From: Bacteroidales bacterium
GTDB taxonomy: Bacteria > Bacteroidota > Bacteroidia > Bacteroidales > NBLH01
Direction: 5' to 3'
Length of the DNA stretch: 64,000 bases
NCBI GenBank assembly: GCA_016937695.1
Contig: JAFGWC010000046.1
Coordinates: 62,001 to 126,000, forward strand
Shown: positions 16,896-25,877 of the stretch, piece after piece
Layout: every line of letters begins with the position of its first letter
Numbering within the stretch: position 1 is the stretch's first letter
Notes under the pieces: model-generated
The model's database searches: none
What the model was told of the DNA's origin: nothing
The model's input: only the letters and a program-made list of their open reading frames with translations
Position numbers and translations under genes: made by a program

Positions 16896-16910
16896 GCTTT
16901 GCGTGAAAAA
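16896..16910 (+). repeat. right inverted repeat flanking the GxxExxY gene
   Basis: GCTTTGCGTGAAAAA, exact reverse complement of 16434-16448. Read on the minus strand, this flank holds further units CCGCAAAAAG, TTCGCAAAGAT and AACAAAGAAT ahead of the ATG. Confidence 0.7.
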
Positions 16911-16948
16911 CATTTATTTTTTTTCGAAACTTAAATATACAATTTATT

Positions 16949-17653
16949 TCAATTAAATCTAAATCTAATTGTTTGATAGAAAGATAATAATGCTGCTTTC
17001 AGTAATTTAAGTTTTTTTAAAGAAACTGTTCCTTCTTTTCGATTTGTGTGATTTACTTCTGTTTCAAAAATTCTGAGCTTTTTAACACAAGTTATTCCTG
17101 AAATAATTAGGTTTGGAGCAAATGTATTATCCGGAATTTTATTGAAAATTTCAGCAAAACTTTCGGTTCTCATAAGTCTGAAAGGCGAATTTACATCGTA
17201 AACCTTATTTCCATAAAAAATATTTACAGTAATTCTTGATAATGAGCTAATTAGCTTTCTTGAAAATGACTGTTTTTTATTTATTCTTTTTCCGATTAAA
17301 AAATCAAAATTTTCTCTTTTTTCCCATAAATATTTAAAATTTTCGGCATTTATTTCGTTATCAGAATCGGTTTGAAAAATCCACTTACAATTTATGCTGT
17401 TTTTGTATGCGTTTAAAATTGTAGAACCATGTCCGGAATTATTTTTATTATGAATAAATAATTGATTGTCAGTATTTTGCAGTTCGTCTAATATGTCTTT
17501 TGTTTTATCAGTTGACCCGTCGTTATAAATATGAAATTCGTATTTTATGTTTAATTTATTAAGCTCATTTATCCAACTTTCAACAGATTTGGGAATTAAT
17601 TTTTCTTCATTATAAACTGGCATTACAATAATGAGTTCAATTTTATTATTCAT
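16949..17653 (-). CDS. family 2 glycosyltransferase
   Basis: 234 aa from ATG 17653 (ten further upstream codons are open but cover a repeat array). A GT-A fold of the DPM1-like kind: IVMPVYNEEKLI at the start, YNDGSTDKT near 45, DSDNE (the DxD site) near 98 and the acceptor-side motif SPFRLMRTESF near 155. No C-terminal membrane anchor is obvious. It transfers a sugar from a nucleotide donor, often to a lipid carrier. Downstream of glf on the same strand, so a role in galactofuranose-containing glycan assembly is likely but unproven. Confidence 0.88.
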   Translation of the reverse strand: MNNKIELIIVMPVYNEEKLIPKSVESWINELNKLNIKYEFHIYNDGSTDKTKDILDELQNTDNQLFIHNKNNSGHGSTILNAYKNSINCKWIFQTDSDNEINAENFKYLWEKRENFDFLIGKRINKKQSFSRKLISSLSRITVNIFYGNKVYDVNSPFRLMRTESFAEIFNKIPDNTFAPNLIISGITCVKKLRIFETEVNHTNRKEGTVSLKKLKLLKAALLSFYQTIRFRFN

Positions 17654-17670
17654 TATTTTATTTTTTTTAA

Positions 17671-17720
17671 CCATATAAGGCATATAAGTTCATATAAGTT
17701 TTCTTATATTTTCTTATGTT
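17671..17720. repeat. 10-bp-period CATATAAG repeat array
   Basis: Three consecutive 10-bp units (CCATATAAGG, CATATAAGTT, CATATAAGTT) are followed by two inverted units (TTCTTATATT, TTCTTATGTT). It fills the gap between glf and the GT2 gene and could fold as an AT-rich hairpin. Probably an interspersed repeat. Confidence 0.65.
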
Positions 17721-17740
17721 TATTATGTGATTTAATTATT

Positions 17741-18874
17741 TTATAATTTCTTAATTTGTTCAAAAACATTTAAGGCACTTTCAATAGTTTGGTGCATATC
17801 GTAATAGCTGTAATGGCCTAATCTTCCGCCAATTATCAAATTTTTTTCTTTTTTTGCTTCTTCTTTATATTTTGCAGCTAATTGTTTATTTTTTTCATCG
17901 TTAACCGGATAATAAGGCTCATTTCCATCGTCGGGTTTTGAATATTCTTCAAAAACAATTGTTTTTTCTTTTGTGTAATTTTTTTCAGGATGCAGATGTT
18001 TTGGTTCATGAATTCTGGTATAAGGAATTTCTTCTTCGGCAAAATTCATAACTGCAGTTCCTTGATTATCATCTACTTGCATAGTTTTTTTTACAAAATC
18101 TAAAGTGCGCCATTCAAGTTTTCCGAATTTATAATCGAAATATTTATCTAATTGTCCGCTATAAATTACAATTGTTTCTTTTGTGATTTTATCTTTAATA
18201 TCAAAAAAATCAAGCTCAAGTTTTTGTTCTATATTCTTGTTATTCAGCAATTTATTAAATATTTCTGTATATCCGTTAAGCGGAATTCCTTGCCATTTGC
18301 TAAAATAATAGCTATCGTTATAATTTTTTCTGAAAGGAAGCCTTTTTAAAATTGATTTTGGAAGATTTTTCGGCTCTTTTTGCCATTGTTTTTTTGTATA
18401 GCCTTTTATAAAAGCTTCGTATAATGGTCTGCCAATCAGTAATATAGCACTTTCTTCAAAGTTTTTTGGTTCAGATATTTTTTCTTTAGATATTTCAGAT
18501 TTTAAAAAATCATTAACTTCAAATGGTTTTAGGTTTAAATTATAAAACGAATTAATGGTTTTAAGATTTATTGGCATTTGATAAACTTTGTTTTTATATG
18601 TACTTAAAACCTGATGTCTGTACGAATTAAATTCGGTAAATTGGTTTATATAATCCCAAACTTTTTGATTTGAAGTATGAAAAATATGAGTTCCGTATTT
18701 ATGATAATGAATTCCTGTGTCCGAATCGTTTTCGGAATAGCAATTTCCGCCAATATGGTTTCTTTTATCAATAATTAAAACTTTTCTATTAAGCTCATTA
18801 GCAATACGTTCGGCAATTACAGAACCAAAAAAACCTGCGCCAACAATTAAATATTTTAAATCGTTTAAATTCAT
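17741..18874 (-). CDS. glf: UDP-galactopyranose mutase
   Basis: 377 aa from ATG 18874. The N-terminal FAD-binding Rossmann motif is YLIVGAGFFGSVIAER, followed by IDKRNHIGGNCY. Family landmarks continue: HKYGTHIFHTSN, the GYTKKQWQ segment, FSKWQGIPLNGYTEIF, LEWRTL and a C-terminal GGRLGHYSYYDM that closes the FAD site. The enzyme interconverts UDP-galactopyranose and UDP-galactofuranose in the cytoplasm using reduced FAD. With the neighbouring GT2 and GT-C-like genes it suggests a galactofuranose-containing surface glycan. Confidence 0.97.
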   Translation of the reverse strand: MNLNDLKYLIVGAGFFGSVIAERIANELNRKVLIIDKRNHIGGNCYSENDSDTGIHYHKYGTHIFHTSNQKVWDYINQFTEFNSYRHQVLSTYKNKVYQMPINLKTINSFYNLNLKPFEVNDFLKSEISKEKISEPKNFEESAILLIGRPLYEAFIKGYTKKQWQKEPKNLPKSILKRLPFRKNYNDSYYFSKWQGIPLNGYTEIFNKLLNNKNIEQKLELDFFDIKDKITKETIVIYSGQLDKYFDYKFGKLEWRTLDFVKKTMQVDDNQGTAVMNFAEEEIPYTRIHEPKHLHPEKNYTKEKTIVFEEYSKPDDGNEPYYPVNDEKNKQLAAKYKEEAKKEKNLIIGGRLGHYSYYDMHQTIESALNVFEQIKKL

Positions 18875-18967
18875 AATTAGCAAAACTGCAATTAAAAATT
18901 AAAAATTTGAACCAAAATCACATCAATATTCATTAATTGTTTGATATTTAATGTTTTGCATCGAAAT

Positions 18968-19612
18968 TTATTTCTGCTTTCCTTTTAGCATTGGCACAAA
19001 TAAAAAATTTCCAAATTCTGTTTCTTTAAATTCTGTTTCAGAAATTCTTACAATCGAAAACATTTTTTGTTCATTATTATCGCCAATTGGAATAACCATA
19101 ATTCCGCCTATTTTTAGTTGGCTTTTTAATTCTTCGGGAATATAAGGTGCGCCTGCTGTTACAATTATTTTATCAAACGGTCCGTATGTTGGTTTTCCTT
19201 TGTAGCCGTCGCCATAAAAAAATTGTGCTTCGTATCCCATTTCAGGCAAAACAGATTGAGTTTTTATAAATAATTCTTTCTGGCGTTCGATAGTATAAAC
19301 AATTGCGCCCATTTCAATTAAAACTGCTGTTTGATATCCTGAGCCTGTTCCTACTTCTAAAACCTTGTCATTTGCCTTAATATCAAGTAATTGTGTTTGA
19401 AATGCAACTGTAAATGGTTGCGAAATTGTTTGGCCGGCGCCAATAGGAAAAGCTTTATTTTTATATGCAAGACCGTCAAAACTGATGTCCATAAAAAAAT
19501 GACGAGGTATTTTTAACATTGCATTTAAAACATCTTTATTTTCAATGCCTTGTTTGCTTAATTCTTCAATTAGTTTTTTTCTTTGTCCTTTGTGTTTATA
19601 GGTATCTTGCAT
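18968..19612 (-). CDS. pcm: protein-L-isoaspartate O-methyltransferase
   Basis: 214 aa. SAM-binding motif I is VLEVGTGSGYQTAVL, with YTIERQKEL (post I), FDKIIVTAGAPYIPEEL (motif II) and GGIMVIPIG (motif III). The family's substrate strand AFPIGAGQTISQPFTVAFQT precedes it. It methylates isoaspartyl residues in aged proteins as the first step of repair. Located between leuS and glf on the same strand, 93 nt before glf and 131 nt after leuS; co-transcription is possible. Confidence 0.95.
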   Translation of the reverse strand: MQDTYKHKGQRKKLIEELSKQGIENKDVLNAMLKIPRHFFMDISFDGLAYKNKAFPIGAGQTISQPFTVAFQTQLLDIKANDKVLEVGTGSGYQTAVLIEMGAIVYTIERQKELFIKTQSVLPEMGYEAQFFYGDGYKGKPTYGPFDKIIVTAGAPYIPEELKSQLKIGGIMVIPIGDNNEQKMFSIVRISETEFKETEFGNFLFVPMLKGKQK

Positions 19613-19743
19613 TAAGTTTTATTAATTTCGAATTGTAAATTAAAAGTTTTATTTACTTATATTTTTCAATTTTGTTATTTTGCTGATAATAATAATCTTT
19701 TTGTCGCTAATTATTTAATTATCAGTAAAATAATATCAATATA

Positions 19744-22506
19744 TTAAACAACAACATTTACCATTCTTTTAGGAACTATAATGATTTTCTTTGGCGATTT
19801 TCCTTCAAGCCATTTTGCAGAATTTTCGTTTTCAAGAACAAGTTTTTCAATTTCCTGATTGCTTGCTTCTGCCGATATTTTAATTTCAAAGCGTTTTTTT
19901 CCGTTAAAAGAAACAGGATAAAGTATAGAATCTTCCTTTAAATATTTTTCGTTTAATTTTGGAAATGTTTGTTTTGTAACTGTTTGATTATGACCCATTA
20001 ACATCCAAATTTCCTCAGCAATATGTGGTGCAAATGGCGATAAAAGAATTGTTAATGGTTCTAAAATTTCTCTTTTATCACATTTTAAGCCATTTAGTTC
20101 GTTTACACAAATCATAAAAGCACTTATTGAAGTATTAAACGAAAAACGTTCAATATCTTCTTGCACTTTTTTTATTGTTTTATGTAAAACCTTTAATTCT
20201 TCATCGCTTGCTTTATCATCACTAATTTCAATATTATTTTCATTATTATGATATAATTTCCAGAATTTTCTCAGAAATTTATGAACGCCTTCAATTCCGT
20301 TTGTATCCCAAGGTTTAGCTTGTTCAATCGGACCTAAAAACATTTCGTACAAGCGCAAAGTATCAGCGCCGTATTGTTCAATTATACTATCCGGATTAAC
20401 TACATTATACATCGATTTTGACATTTTTTCAACAGCATAACCGCATTTGTATTTGCCGTCTTCCAACTCAAATTCTGCATTTTTATAGTCAGGATTCCAT
20501 TTTTTAAATGCTTCAATATCTAAAATATCATTATGTACAATATTTACATCTACATGAATATCAGTTACTTCGTATTTTTCTTTTAAAGCTAAAGAAACAA
20601 ATTTGTTTGTGTTTTTTATTCTGTAAACAAAATTAGAACGACCTTGAATCATTCCTTGATTTATTAGCTTTTTAAATGGCTCATCTTTAACTATATAGCC
20701 TAAATCGAATAAAAATTTATTCCAAAATCTCGAATAAATTAAATGTCCAACTGCGTGTTCTGTTCCGCCAACATATAAATCAACATCTTGCCAATATTCA
20801 TTTGCTTCTTTTGAAACTAAAGCTTCATTATTTTTTGGATCCATATACCTTAAATTATATGCCGATGAACCTGCAAAACCAGGCATTGTGCTAAGTTCAA
20901 AAGGATAACCTTCGCTCGAAACCCAATTTTCTGCTCTGCCCAAAGGAGGATCTCCATCTTCGGTTGGTTTATATATATCAATTTCAGGTAATGCTAATGG
21001 TAATTCGTTAATATTCAATGCATAAGGAATATCATCTTTATAATAAAAAGGAAATGGTTCGCCCCAATATCTTTGTCTGCTAAAAATAGCATCACGCAAT
21101 CTGTAATTTATTTTACTTTCGCCTAAATTTCGTTGGTTAATTATTTCTAATATTTTCTTTTGTGCATCAACAACATCTAAGCCGTTAATTAGCTCAGAAT
21201 TAACTAGTTTGCCGCTTTTTGCATCGTATGATTCTTTTAAAATATCGCCACCAGAAACTACTTCAACAATTGGTAAAATAAAGTGTTTAGCAAAAGCATA
21301 ATCTCTGCTATCGTGAGCAGGAACAGCCATTATCACGCCTGTTCCATATCCGGCAAGTACATAATCAGCAATCCAAACAGGAATTTCTTGATTTGTAAAC
21401 GGATTTATTGCGTAAGAGCCTGTAAAACAACCGGTAACATTTTTAACTTCGCTTATTCTTTCTCTTTCTGTTCTTTTTGCTGATATTTCAATATACTCTT
21501 GAATTTTTTCTTTTTGCTCTTTTGTGGTAAGTTCTGTAACAAGTTCACTTTCAGGCGCTAAAACCATAAAAGTAGCTCCGTAAATCGTATCTGGGCGTGT
21601 TGTAAAAACTTCAAGTTTGATATCAGAATCTTTAACATCAAAGAAAACTTTTGCACCTTCTGATTTTCCAATCCAGTTTCTTTGCATTTCTTTTAAAGAA
21701 TCTGTCCAGTTTAAAGTATCAAGGCCGTTTAAAAGTCTTTCTGCATAAGCAGTTATTCTTAAAAGCCATTGAAGCATATTCTTTTGTATAACAGTATAAC
21801 CGCCTCTTACAGAAACGCCGTCTTTTACTTCGTCGTTTGCCAGTACTGTTCCAAGTTCCGGACACCAGTTTACTGTTGTATTTGCTCTGTATGCCAATCT
21901 GTAGTTTAATAATATTGTTTGCTGTTCTTTTTCAGTCATGCCTTTCCATTGTTCGGCAGTAAAAATTTCTTCCTGATTTCCGGCAGCATCAATATTTTTA
22001 TTTCCGTTCTTTTCAAATTCAGAAATTAGAGCTTCTATTGGTTCAGCTTTTTGATTTTTATTGTTAAACCAATGATTAAACATCTGAATAATAGCCCATT
22101 GTGTCCATTTGTAATAATCTGGGTTAGATGTTCTGAATTCTCTAGACCAATCGTAAGAAAAACCAATTTTATCTAATTGTTCTCTATATCTTTTAATATT
22201 ATTTTCGGTTGTAATTGCCGGATGTTGCCCTGTTTGAATTGCATATTGTTCTGCCGGTAATCCAAAAGCATCGTATCCCATCGGATGCAACACATTAAAT
22301 CCTGTTAAAGTTTTAAATCGACTATAAATATCTGAAGCAATGTATCCTAAAGGATGACCAACATGCAATCCGGCACCAGATGGATAAGGAAACATATCAA
22401 GCACATAAAATTTAGGTTTTGATTTATCAATATTTACATGATATGTTTTATTTTCTTGCCAATATTTTTGCCATCTAGTTTCTATTTCACTAAAATTATA
22501 GTCCAT
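19744..22506 (-). CDS. leuS: leucyl-tRNA synthetase
   Basis: 920 aa class I synthetase. The HIGH-type motif is [16 protein letters not shown] (about 42-57). The CP1 editing domain has [18 protein letters not shown] and the [15 protein letters not shown] segment. The KMSKS-type loop is EKMSKSMYN, and an anticodon-binding helical domain and C-terminal extension ([15 protein letters not shown]) close the protein. It charges tRNA-Leu. A TATTTTTG promoter box lies at 22532-22539, giving a short leader. Divergent from tRNA-Arg. Confidence 0.98.
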   Translation of the reverse strand: MDYNFSEIETRWQKYWQENKTYHVNIDKSKPKFYVLDMFPYPSGAGLHVGHPLGYIASDIYSRFKTLTGFNVLHPMGYDAFGLPAEQYAIQTGQHPAITTENNIKRYREQLDKIGFSYDWSREFRTSNPDYYKWTQWAIIQMFNHWFNNKNQKAEPIEALISEFEKNGNKNIDAAGNQEEIFTAEQWKGMTEKEQQTILLNYRLAYRANTTVNWCPELGTVLANDEVKDGVSVRGGYTVIQKNMLQWLLRITAYAERLLNGLDTLNWTDSLKEMQRNWIGKSEGAKVFFDVKDSDIKLEVFTTRPDTIYGATFMVLAPESELVTELTTKEQKEKIQEYIEISAKRTERERISEVKNVTGCFTGSYAINPFTNQEIPVWIADYVLAGYGTGVIMAVPAHDSRDYAFAKHFILPIVEVVSGGDILKESYDAKSGKLVNSELINGLDVVDAQKKILEIINQRNLGESKINYRLRDAIFSRQRYWGEPFPFYYKDDIPYALNINELPLALPEIDIYKPTEDGDPPLGRAENWVSSEGYPFELSTMPGFAGSSAYNLRYMDPKNNEALVSKEANEYWQDVDLYVGGTEHAVGHLIYSRFWNKFLFDLGYIVKDEPFKKLINQGMIQGRSNFVYRIKNTNKFVSLALKEKYEVTDIHVDVNIVHNDILDIEAFKKWNPDYKNAEFELEDGKYKCGYAVEKMSKSMYNVVNPDSIIEQYGADTLRLYEMFLGPIEQAKPWDTNGIEGVHKFLRKFWKLYHNNENNIEISDDKASDEELKVLHKTIKKVQEDIERFSFNTSISAFMICVNELNGLKCDKREILEPLTILLSPFAPHIAEEIWMLMGHNQTVTKQTFPKLNEKYLKEDSILYPVSFNGKKRFEIKISAEASNQEIEKLVLENENSAKWLEGKSPKKIIIVPKRMVNVVV

Positions 22507-22531
22507 CTTTATATTTTTTTAATTCAATCGG

Positions 22532-22539
22532 CAAAAATA
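22532..22539 (-). promoter_or_regulatory. leuS promoter, -7 box
   Basis: TATTTTTG on the minus strand, 25 nt before the leuS ATG, fits TAnnTTTG. Confidence 0.55.
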
Positions 22540-22608
22540 GAAAACTTATGTTAAAGAGCTTATAAAAACACAGTGATTTTTTTTATTTTGCTGAAAATAA
22601 ATCAAGTA

Positions 22609-22639
22609 TTGTAAGCCATTTAGTTTTTTATTACTTTTG
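22609..22639 (+). promoter_or_regulatory. tRNA-Arg promoter
   Basis: TTG (22609-22611), a 20-nt spacer, then TACTTTTG (22632-22639) followed by CAG, ending 20 nt before the tRNA. Both elements and their spacing fit the Bacteroidota sigma-A consensus. Confidence 0.7.
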
Positions 22640-22659
22640 CAGATTGAAAGTTATTATAT

Positions 22660-22733
22660 GGTCCCGTAGTTCAACTGGATAGAATATCAGATTTCGGCTC
22701 TGAGGGTTGGGGGTTCGAATCCTCCCGGGATCG
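22660..22733 (+). tRNA. tRNA-Arg (TCG)
   Basis: 74 nt. Acceptor GGTCCCG/CGGGATC contains one G-T pair, with discriminator G22733. The anticodon stem TCAGA/TCTGA encloses loop TTTCGGC with anticodon TCG at 22694-22696. The T stem GGGGG/CCTCC has one G-T pair and loop TTCGAAT. CCA is not fully encoded. It reads CGA and, by wobble, probably other CGN codons. Confidence 0.95.
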
Positions 22734-22747
22734 CCGGTTTGACAAGT

Positions 22748-22778
22748 AATCCGCTGCAAATAAGGTTTGCAGCGGATT
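22748..22778 (+). terminator. strong hairpin after tRNA-Arg
   Basis: Perfect 13-bp inverted repeat AATCCGCTGCAAA/TTTGCAGCGGATT with loop TAAGG. No run of T follows immediately (GCCTTCATTTTA), so it may act as an imperfect terminator or a 3'-end processing/stability structure. It lies between convergent genes. Confidence 0.6.
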
Positions 22779-22787
22779 GCCTTCATT

Positions 22788-23234
22788 TTAGCTTGTATAA
22801 GAATGCATTTCGTTTTCGGCTTTTCTATATTGCTCTATTACGGTGTCTTTTGATAAAATAATTATAGCAAATATTCCAAGTGTTGTTCCTAAAGGAAAAG
22901 AAAGCATTGCAACAATTCCCATTACCATGCTAAAAACTCTGTTTTGCTTATTTCGCATTTTTATTCCTGCTATTATTATTAAAATGCCATATGCTAAAAT
23001 CAAAACAAAAAGCCCAATTAAAACTCCGCTTATAATACCTAATGGAAATTCAGATAAATCGTTTGCTGTTTGTAAATTTTTATTATTAAGAAAAAAAGAA
23101 AGTATTCCGGCATAAACAAGTAGTATAAGTGAGCCGAAAATTGTTAATCCGCCAAAAATAAAATAAAATATCGATAATAAATTTAAATGTTCATCATTTG
23201 CAATTTCCTGCGGTGTTTTGTCTATTGTTTCCAT
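22788..23234 (-). CDS. hypothetical membrane protein
   Basis: 148 aa with four membrane segments (about 20-50, 65-92, 100-118, 115-130) and a short soluble N-terminus starting METIDKTPQEIANDEHLNLL. A GIKMRNKQNRVFSMVMGI loop lies between helices two and three. Similar four-helix proteins of unknown function are common in Bacteroidota. No motif suggests transport or catalysis. Same strand as the thioredoxin-like lipoprotein, 61 nt downstream of it. Confidence 0.7.
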   Translation of the reverse strand: METIDKTPQEIANDEHLNLLSIFYFIFGGLTIFGSLILLVYAGILSFFLNNKNLQTANDLSEFPLGIISGVLIGLFVLILAYGILIIIAGIKMRNKQNRVFSMVMGIVAMLSFPLGTTLGIFAIIILSKDTVIEQYRKAENEMHSYTS

Positions 23235-23295
23235 ATTTTTTTATTTAGACTATAAATTTAACACTAAAAATAATTAAACAGAATTATTTACTTCT

Positions 23296-23847
23296 TTAAT
23301 TTTTGTAATCTAATTCGTTTTTAAGAATATCAATAATTTCAGTCAATCCGTCTTTTTCATTATATCCAACTTTTGTAAATATTATTTTGCCGGTTTTATC
23401 AATAATAATATTTCTTGGAACAAATTTTTCGGCAAATAAAGAGTAAATATATCTATTTGTATCTGCAGCCATTGGAAACGAAAATTGTTTTTTCAAATAT
23501 AAATCAATCAGTTCATTATCAAAATGTTCCCGACCTATTGATAAAATTACAATATCCTTTCTGTTTTTATATTTTTGCCACATTTCTTTTTCAATTTTCG
23601 GAAGTTCTTTCATACACATTGGACATGAAAGCGTAAAGAAATTTAAAAATATTGTTTTTCCTTTTAAACTATCAATATTTATATTTTTCCCTTTTAAACT
23701 TGAAATATTAAATGAAGGAACATTTTGACCAACATTTAATAATGTGGCTGATTTATATTCTTCTGTATTATCCTCATTTTCAGTTAAATTGCTATTGCAA
23801 GATATTATTAAAACGGATAAAAGTACTAGATAAAAAAACTTTGTCAT
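23296..23847 (-). CDS. thioredoxin-like (TlpA/ResA-type) lipoprotein
   Basis: 183 aa. Lipobox VLIISC gives an N-terminal lipidated cysteine at about residue 17. The AhpC/TSA-TlpA fold begins with VPSFNISSLKGK and carries the redox motif SCPMC (CPMC) near 75, then KFVPRNIIIDKTGKI with the conserved cis-proline region. Such proteins reduce disulfides or assist cytochrome c maturation on the periplasmic side. CPMC is an unusual dipeptide choice compared with CPxC in most TlpA proteins. Downstream of the TPR gene by 22 nt, probably one transcript. Confidence 0.88.
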   Translation of the reverse strand: MTKFFYLVLLSVLIISCNSNLTENEDNTEEYKSATLLNVGQNVPSFNISSLKGKNINIDSLKGKTIFLNFFTLSCPMCMKELPKIEKEMWQKYKNRKDIVILSIGREHFDNELIDLYLKKQFSFPMAADTNRYIYSLFAEKFVPRNIIIDKTGKIIFTKVGYNEKDGLTEIIDILKNELDYKN

Positions 23848-23869
23848 ATTTACATTTATTAATTATTAT

Positions 23870-25678
23870 TTATTTGTCGCCTCTCAGTATTCTAAATCTA
23901 TTTCTCGATTCTACAACATATATACTTCCCTGAAAATCGAACATTATTCTTTTATAGTATTTTTGAGCTTTTTCTTTGTCATTTAGTTGAAAATCATATA
24001 TTTGCGCAAGCTTATAAATAGCATCGTCACCTAATAAATCAGATGCATATTTTTCAGATATTTTTTCAAGCATTTTTATTTGGAGCTCTGTTTTTTCTTC
24101 TTTTTCAAAAATAGACGCTTTTAAAAACAAAACTTCATCAATTAATGAATGAGTATTGTAATTGTTTTCTAATGTATCTAATAAAATTAGTGCTTCATTT
24201 GTTTTATTTTGTTGCAACATCATTTCTGATTTAGCAAAATATTTTAAAGCAGTTTCGTTAGAATCTAAACCGATATTGTCTTTAATAAGCATAGAAAGTT
24301 GAAAAGCATCATTTGCAATTAATTGAGAAGTGCTAGCTTTTAGTACATCTAATTGAGCCTGAGCCCATTCAAAATTTCCGGTATAAAAAGCAAGCTTTGC
24401 TCTTTTAAATTTTGCATCATGTCCAATTTCATTGTTCTCATTCATTTTTTCGGCTTGTGCGTATTCTAAAATTGCTTCGTCTGTTTCGCCTTTTAAAACT
24501 AAAATATCAGCATATTCTATTTTTAAACTTCCTTTTAAAAGAGGTTTTAAAGTGCTGATATTTAATGTTTTGTTTAATAATTCAATCGCATCATCACTTT
24601 TGTTCATGTAAAATGCTTGCAAGTGAGCTAAATCTTTAACCAAACCAATTGTATTTGCATTTATTCCAAATTCATTTATGCTTTGTTTAAATTCATTTTC
24701 AATTTCGCTAATTTCTTTACTATTTGTGATTTTTTTTAATGTAACTTGCTGATATTTAGTGTTTAATAATCCTAATTTCGCATTTTCATAAAAAGGCATT
24801 TTATTCCCTTTTTTTATTACATAATAATAAGCTTCAGCAGCTTCGCTAAACATTTTATTCGATAAAGCAATTTCGCCTAACTCTATTAATCTGGCGCCTT
24901 CTTCATTTAATCTTTTATCTATCGCTTTTGCCTGAATTATTGCATTTTCAAAATCTTTTTCCTGAATGAATAACCAAATTAAAAGCTCGTTGTAAATATA
25001 TGTTTTCGAATCTTTTTGTATACGTTTCAAAAGTGAATTTTTCAAAATAGGTTTTAAATCTTCATCAAAATTATTGTTAATTCTGGTTTGTAAGTCATTC
25101 ATTACGGTTTGTTTGTAATCTTTTTCTTCTTTTATCAAATCCAGATATTCGTCAATCATTTGCTGATGTTTTCTCTGATAAGCAAATAAATAAGCCATTT
25201 CAAGATGAAAATTGTACGGAATCAATTTTCTTCCTTTTAAATAAGTTTGTTCAGAATAATCAAAATTTTTATTCGATAAAAAATCATTTGCGATTCTTAT
25301 TATCATGTTTTTATCGGCAGGTAATTTTTTTAATACGTATTCAAATTCTTTTTCGGCTTCAGTATTTTTATTTTGCACGTAATAAATATTTCCTAACTCA
25401 ATGTAATTCAATAAGTTATTCTTTTCTTTTCGGATTTGTTTATCAATAAGTTTTTCTGCTTTCGAAAAATCCTTTAAAGCAATTAAGCATTTAATAGTAT
25501 AATTAAAATAGATTTGAGATTTAGTTTTTTTATAAAGACTTTCAAAAAGAACTACCGCTTTTTCGAATTCTTTTGCTTGATAATATTGATAAGCAAGCTG
25601 AATAGTTGATTGATCATTTGTTTGTGCAATTGAACTGTTAACAAACAATATAAGTAAAGTTATAATAATGATTCTCAT
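23870..25678 (-). CDS. exported TPR-repeat protein
   Basis: 602 aa. A signal peptide (1-18, SSIAQ) is followed by a long alpha-solenoid of tetratricopeptide repeats over most of the length, for example YQYYQAKEFEKAVVLFESLY near the start and ALKYFAKSEMMLQQNKTNEA near 475. No enzymatic motif. Probably a periplasmic scaffold or assembly factor; similar proteins accompany thioredoxin-like lipoproteins in this phylum. First of a leftward group with 23296-23847 and perhaps 22788-23234. Confidence 0.85.
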   Translation of the reverse strand: MRIIIITLLILFVNSSIAQTNDQSTIQLAYQYYQAKEFEKAVVLFESLYKKTKSQIYFNYTIKCLIALKDFSKAEKLIDKQIRKEKNNLLNYIELGNIYYVQNKNTEAEKEFEYVLKKLPADKNMIIRIANDFLSNKNFDYSEQTYLKGRKLIPYNFHLEMAYLFAYQRKHQQMIDEYLDLIKEEKDYKQTVMNDLQTRINNNFDEDLKPILKNSLLKRIQKDSKTYIYNELLIWLFIQEKDFENAIIQAKAIDKRLNEEGARLIELGEIALSNKMFSEAAEAYYYVIKKGNKMPFYENAKLGLLNTKYQQVTLKKITNSKEISEIENEFKQSINEFGINANTIGLVKDLAHLQAFYMNKSDDAIELLNKTLNISTLKPLLKGSLKIEYADILVLKGETDEAILEYAQAEKMNENNEIGHDAKFKRAKLAFYTGNFEWAQAQLDVLKASTSQLIANDAFQLSMLIKDNIGLDSNETALKYFAKSEMMLQQNKTNEALILLDTLENNYNTHSLIDEVLFLKASIFEKEEKTELQIKMLEKISEKYASDLLGDDAIYKLAQIYDFQLNDKEKAQKYYKRIMFDFQGSIYVVESRNRFRILRGDK

Positions 25679-25877
25679 ATATTTTATTTTTATAGAGCAA
25701 CTTTCTGGTAATTATTTTTTTTGTATATTTAACTTCTATTATTCATATAATTTTTTATTAAGGGTATTAACTAATCAGTAATAATTCACAAATCGAGCTT
25801 TTGTGAGCTCAACAAAGTTAATTATTCGGGTTAACAAATGAAATTTAAAATTAATTTCAATTTCAAATATTTAAGCT

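Larger units (their letters stand above)
16434..16910 (-). mobile_element. candidate GxxExxY cassette bounded by inverted repeats
   Basis: A 477-bp unit made of one small nuclease-fold gene and two A/CGCAAAG-rich flanks ending in a perfect 15-bp inverted repeat. It interrupts a run of polysaccharide genes. No transposase is present. Mobility is inferred from the architecture only, and no target-site duplication was identified. Confidence 0.4.

Noticed and set aside
17671-17720. CRISPR array
   Set aside because: The units are only 10 bp, contiguous without spacers, and no cas gene is nearby.
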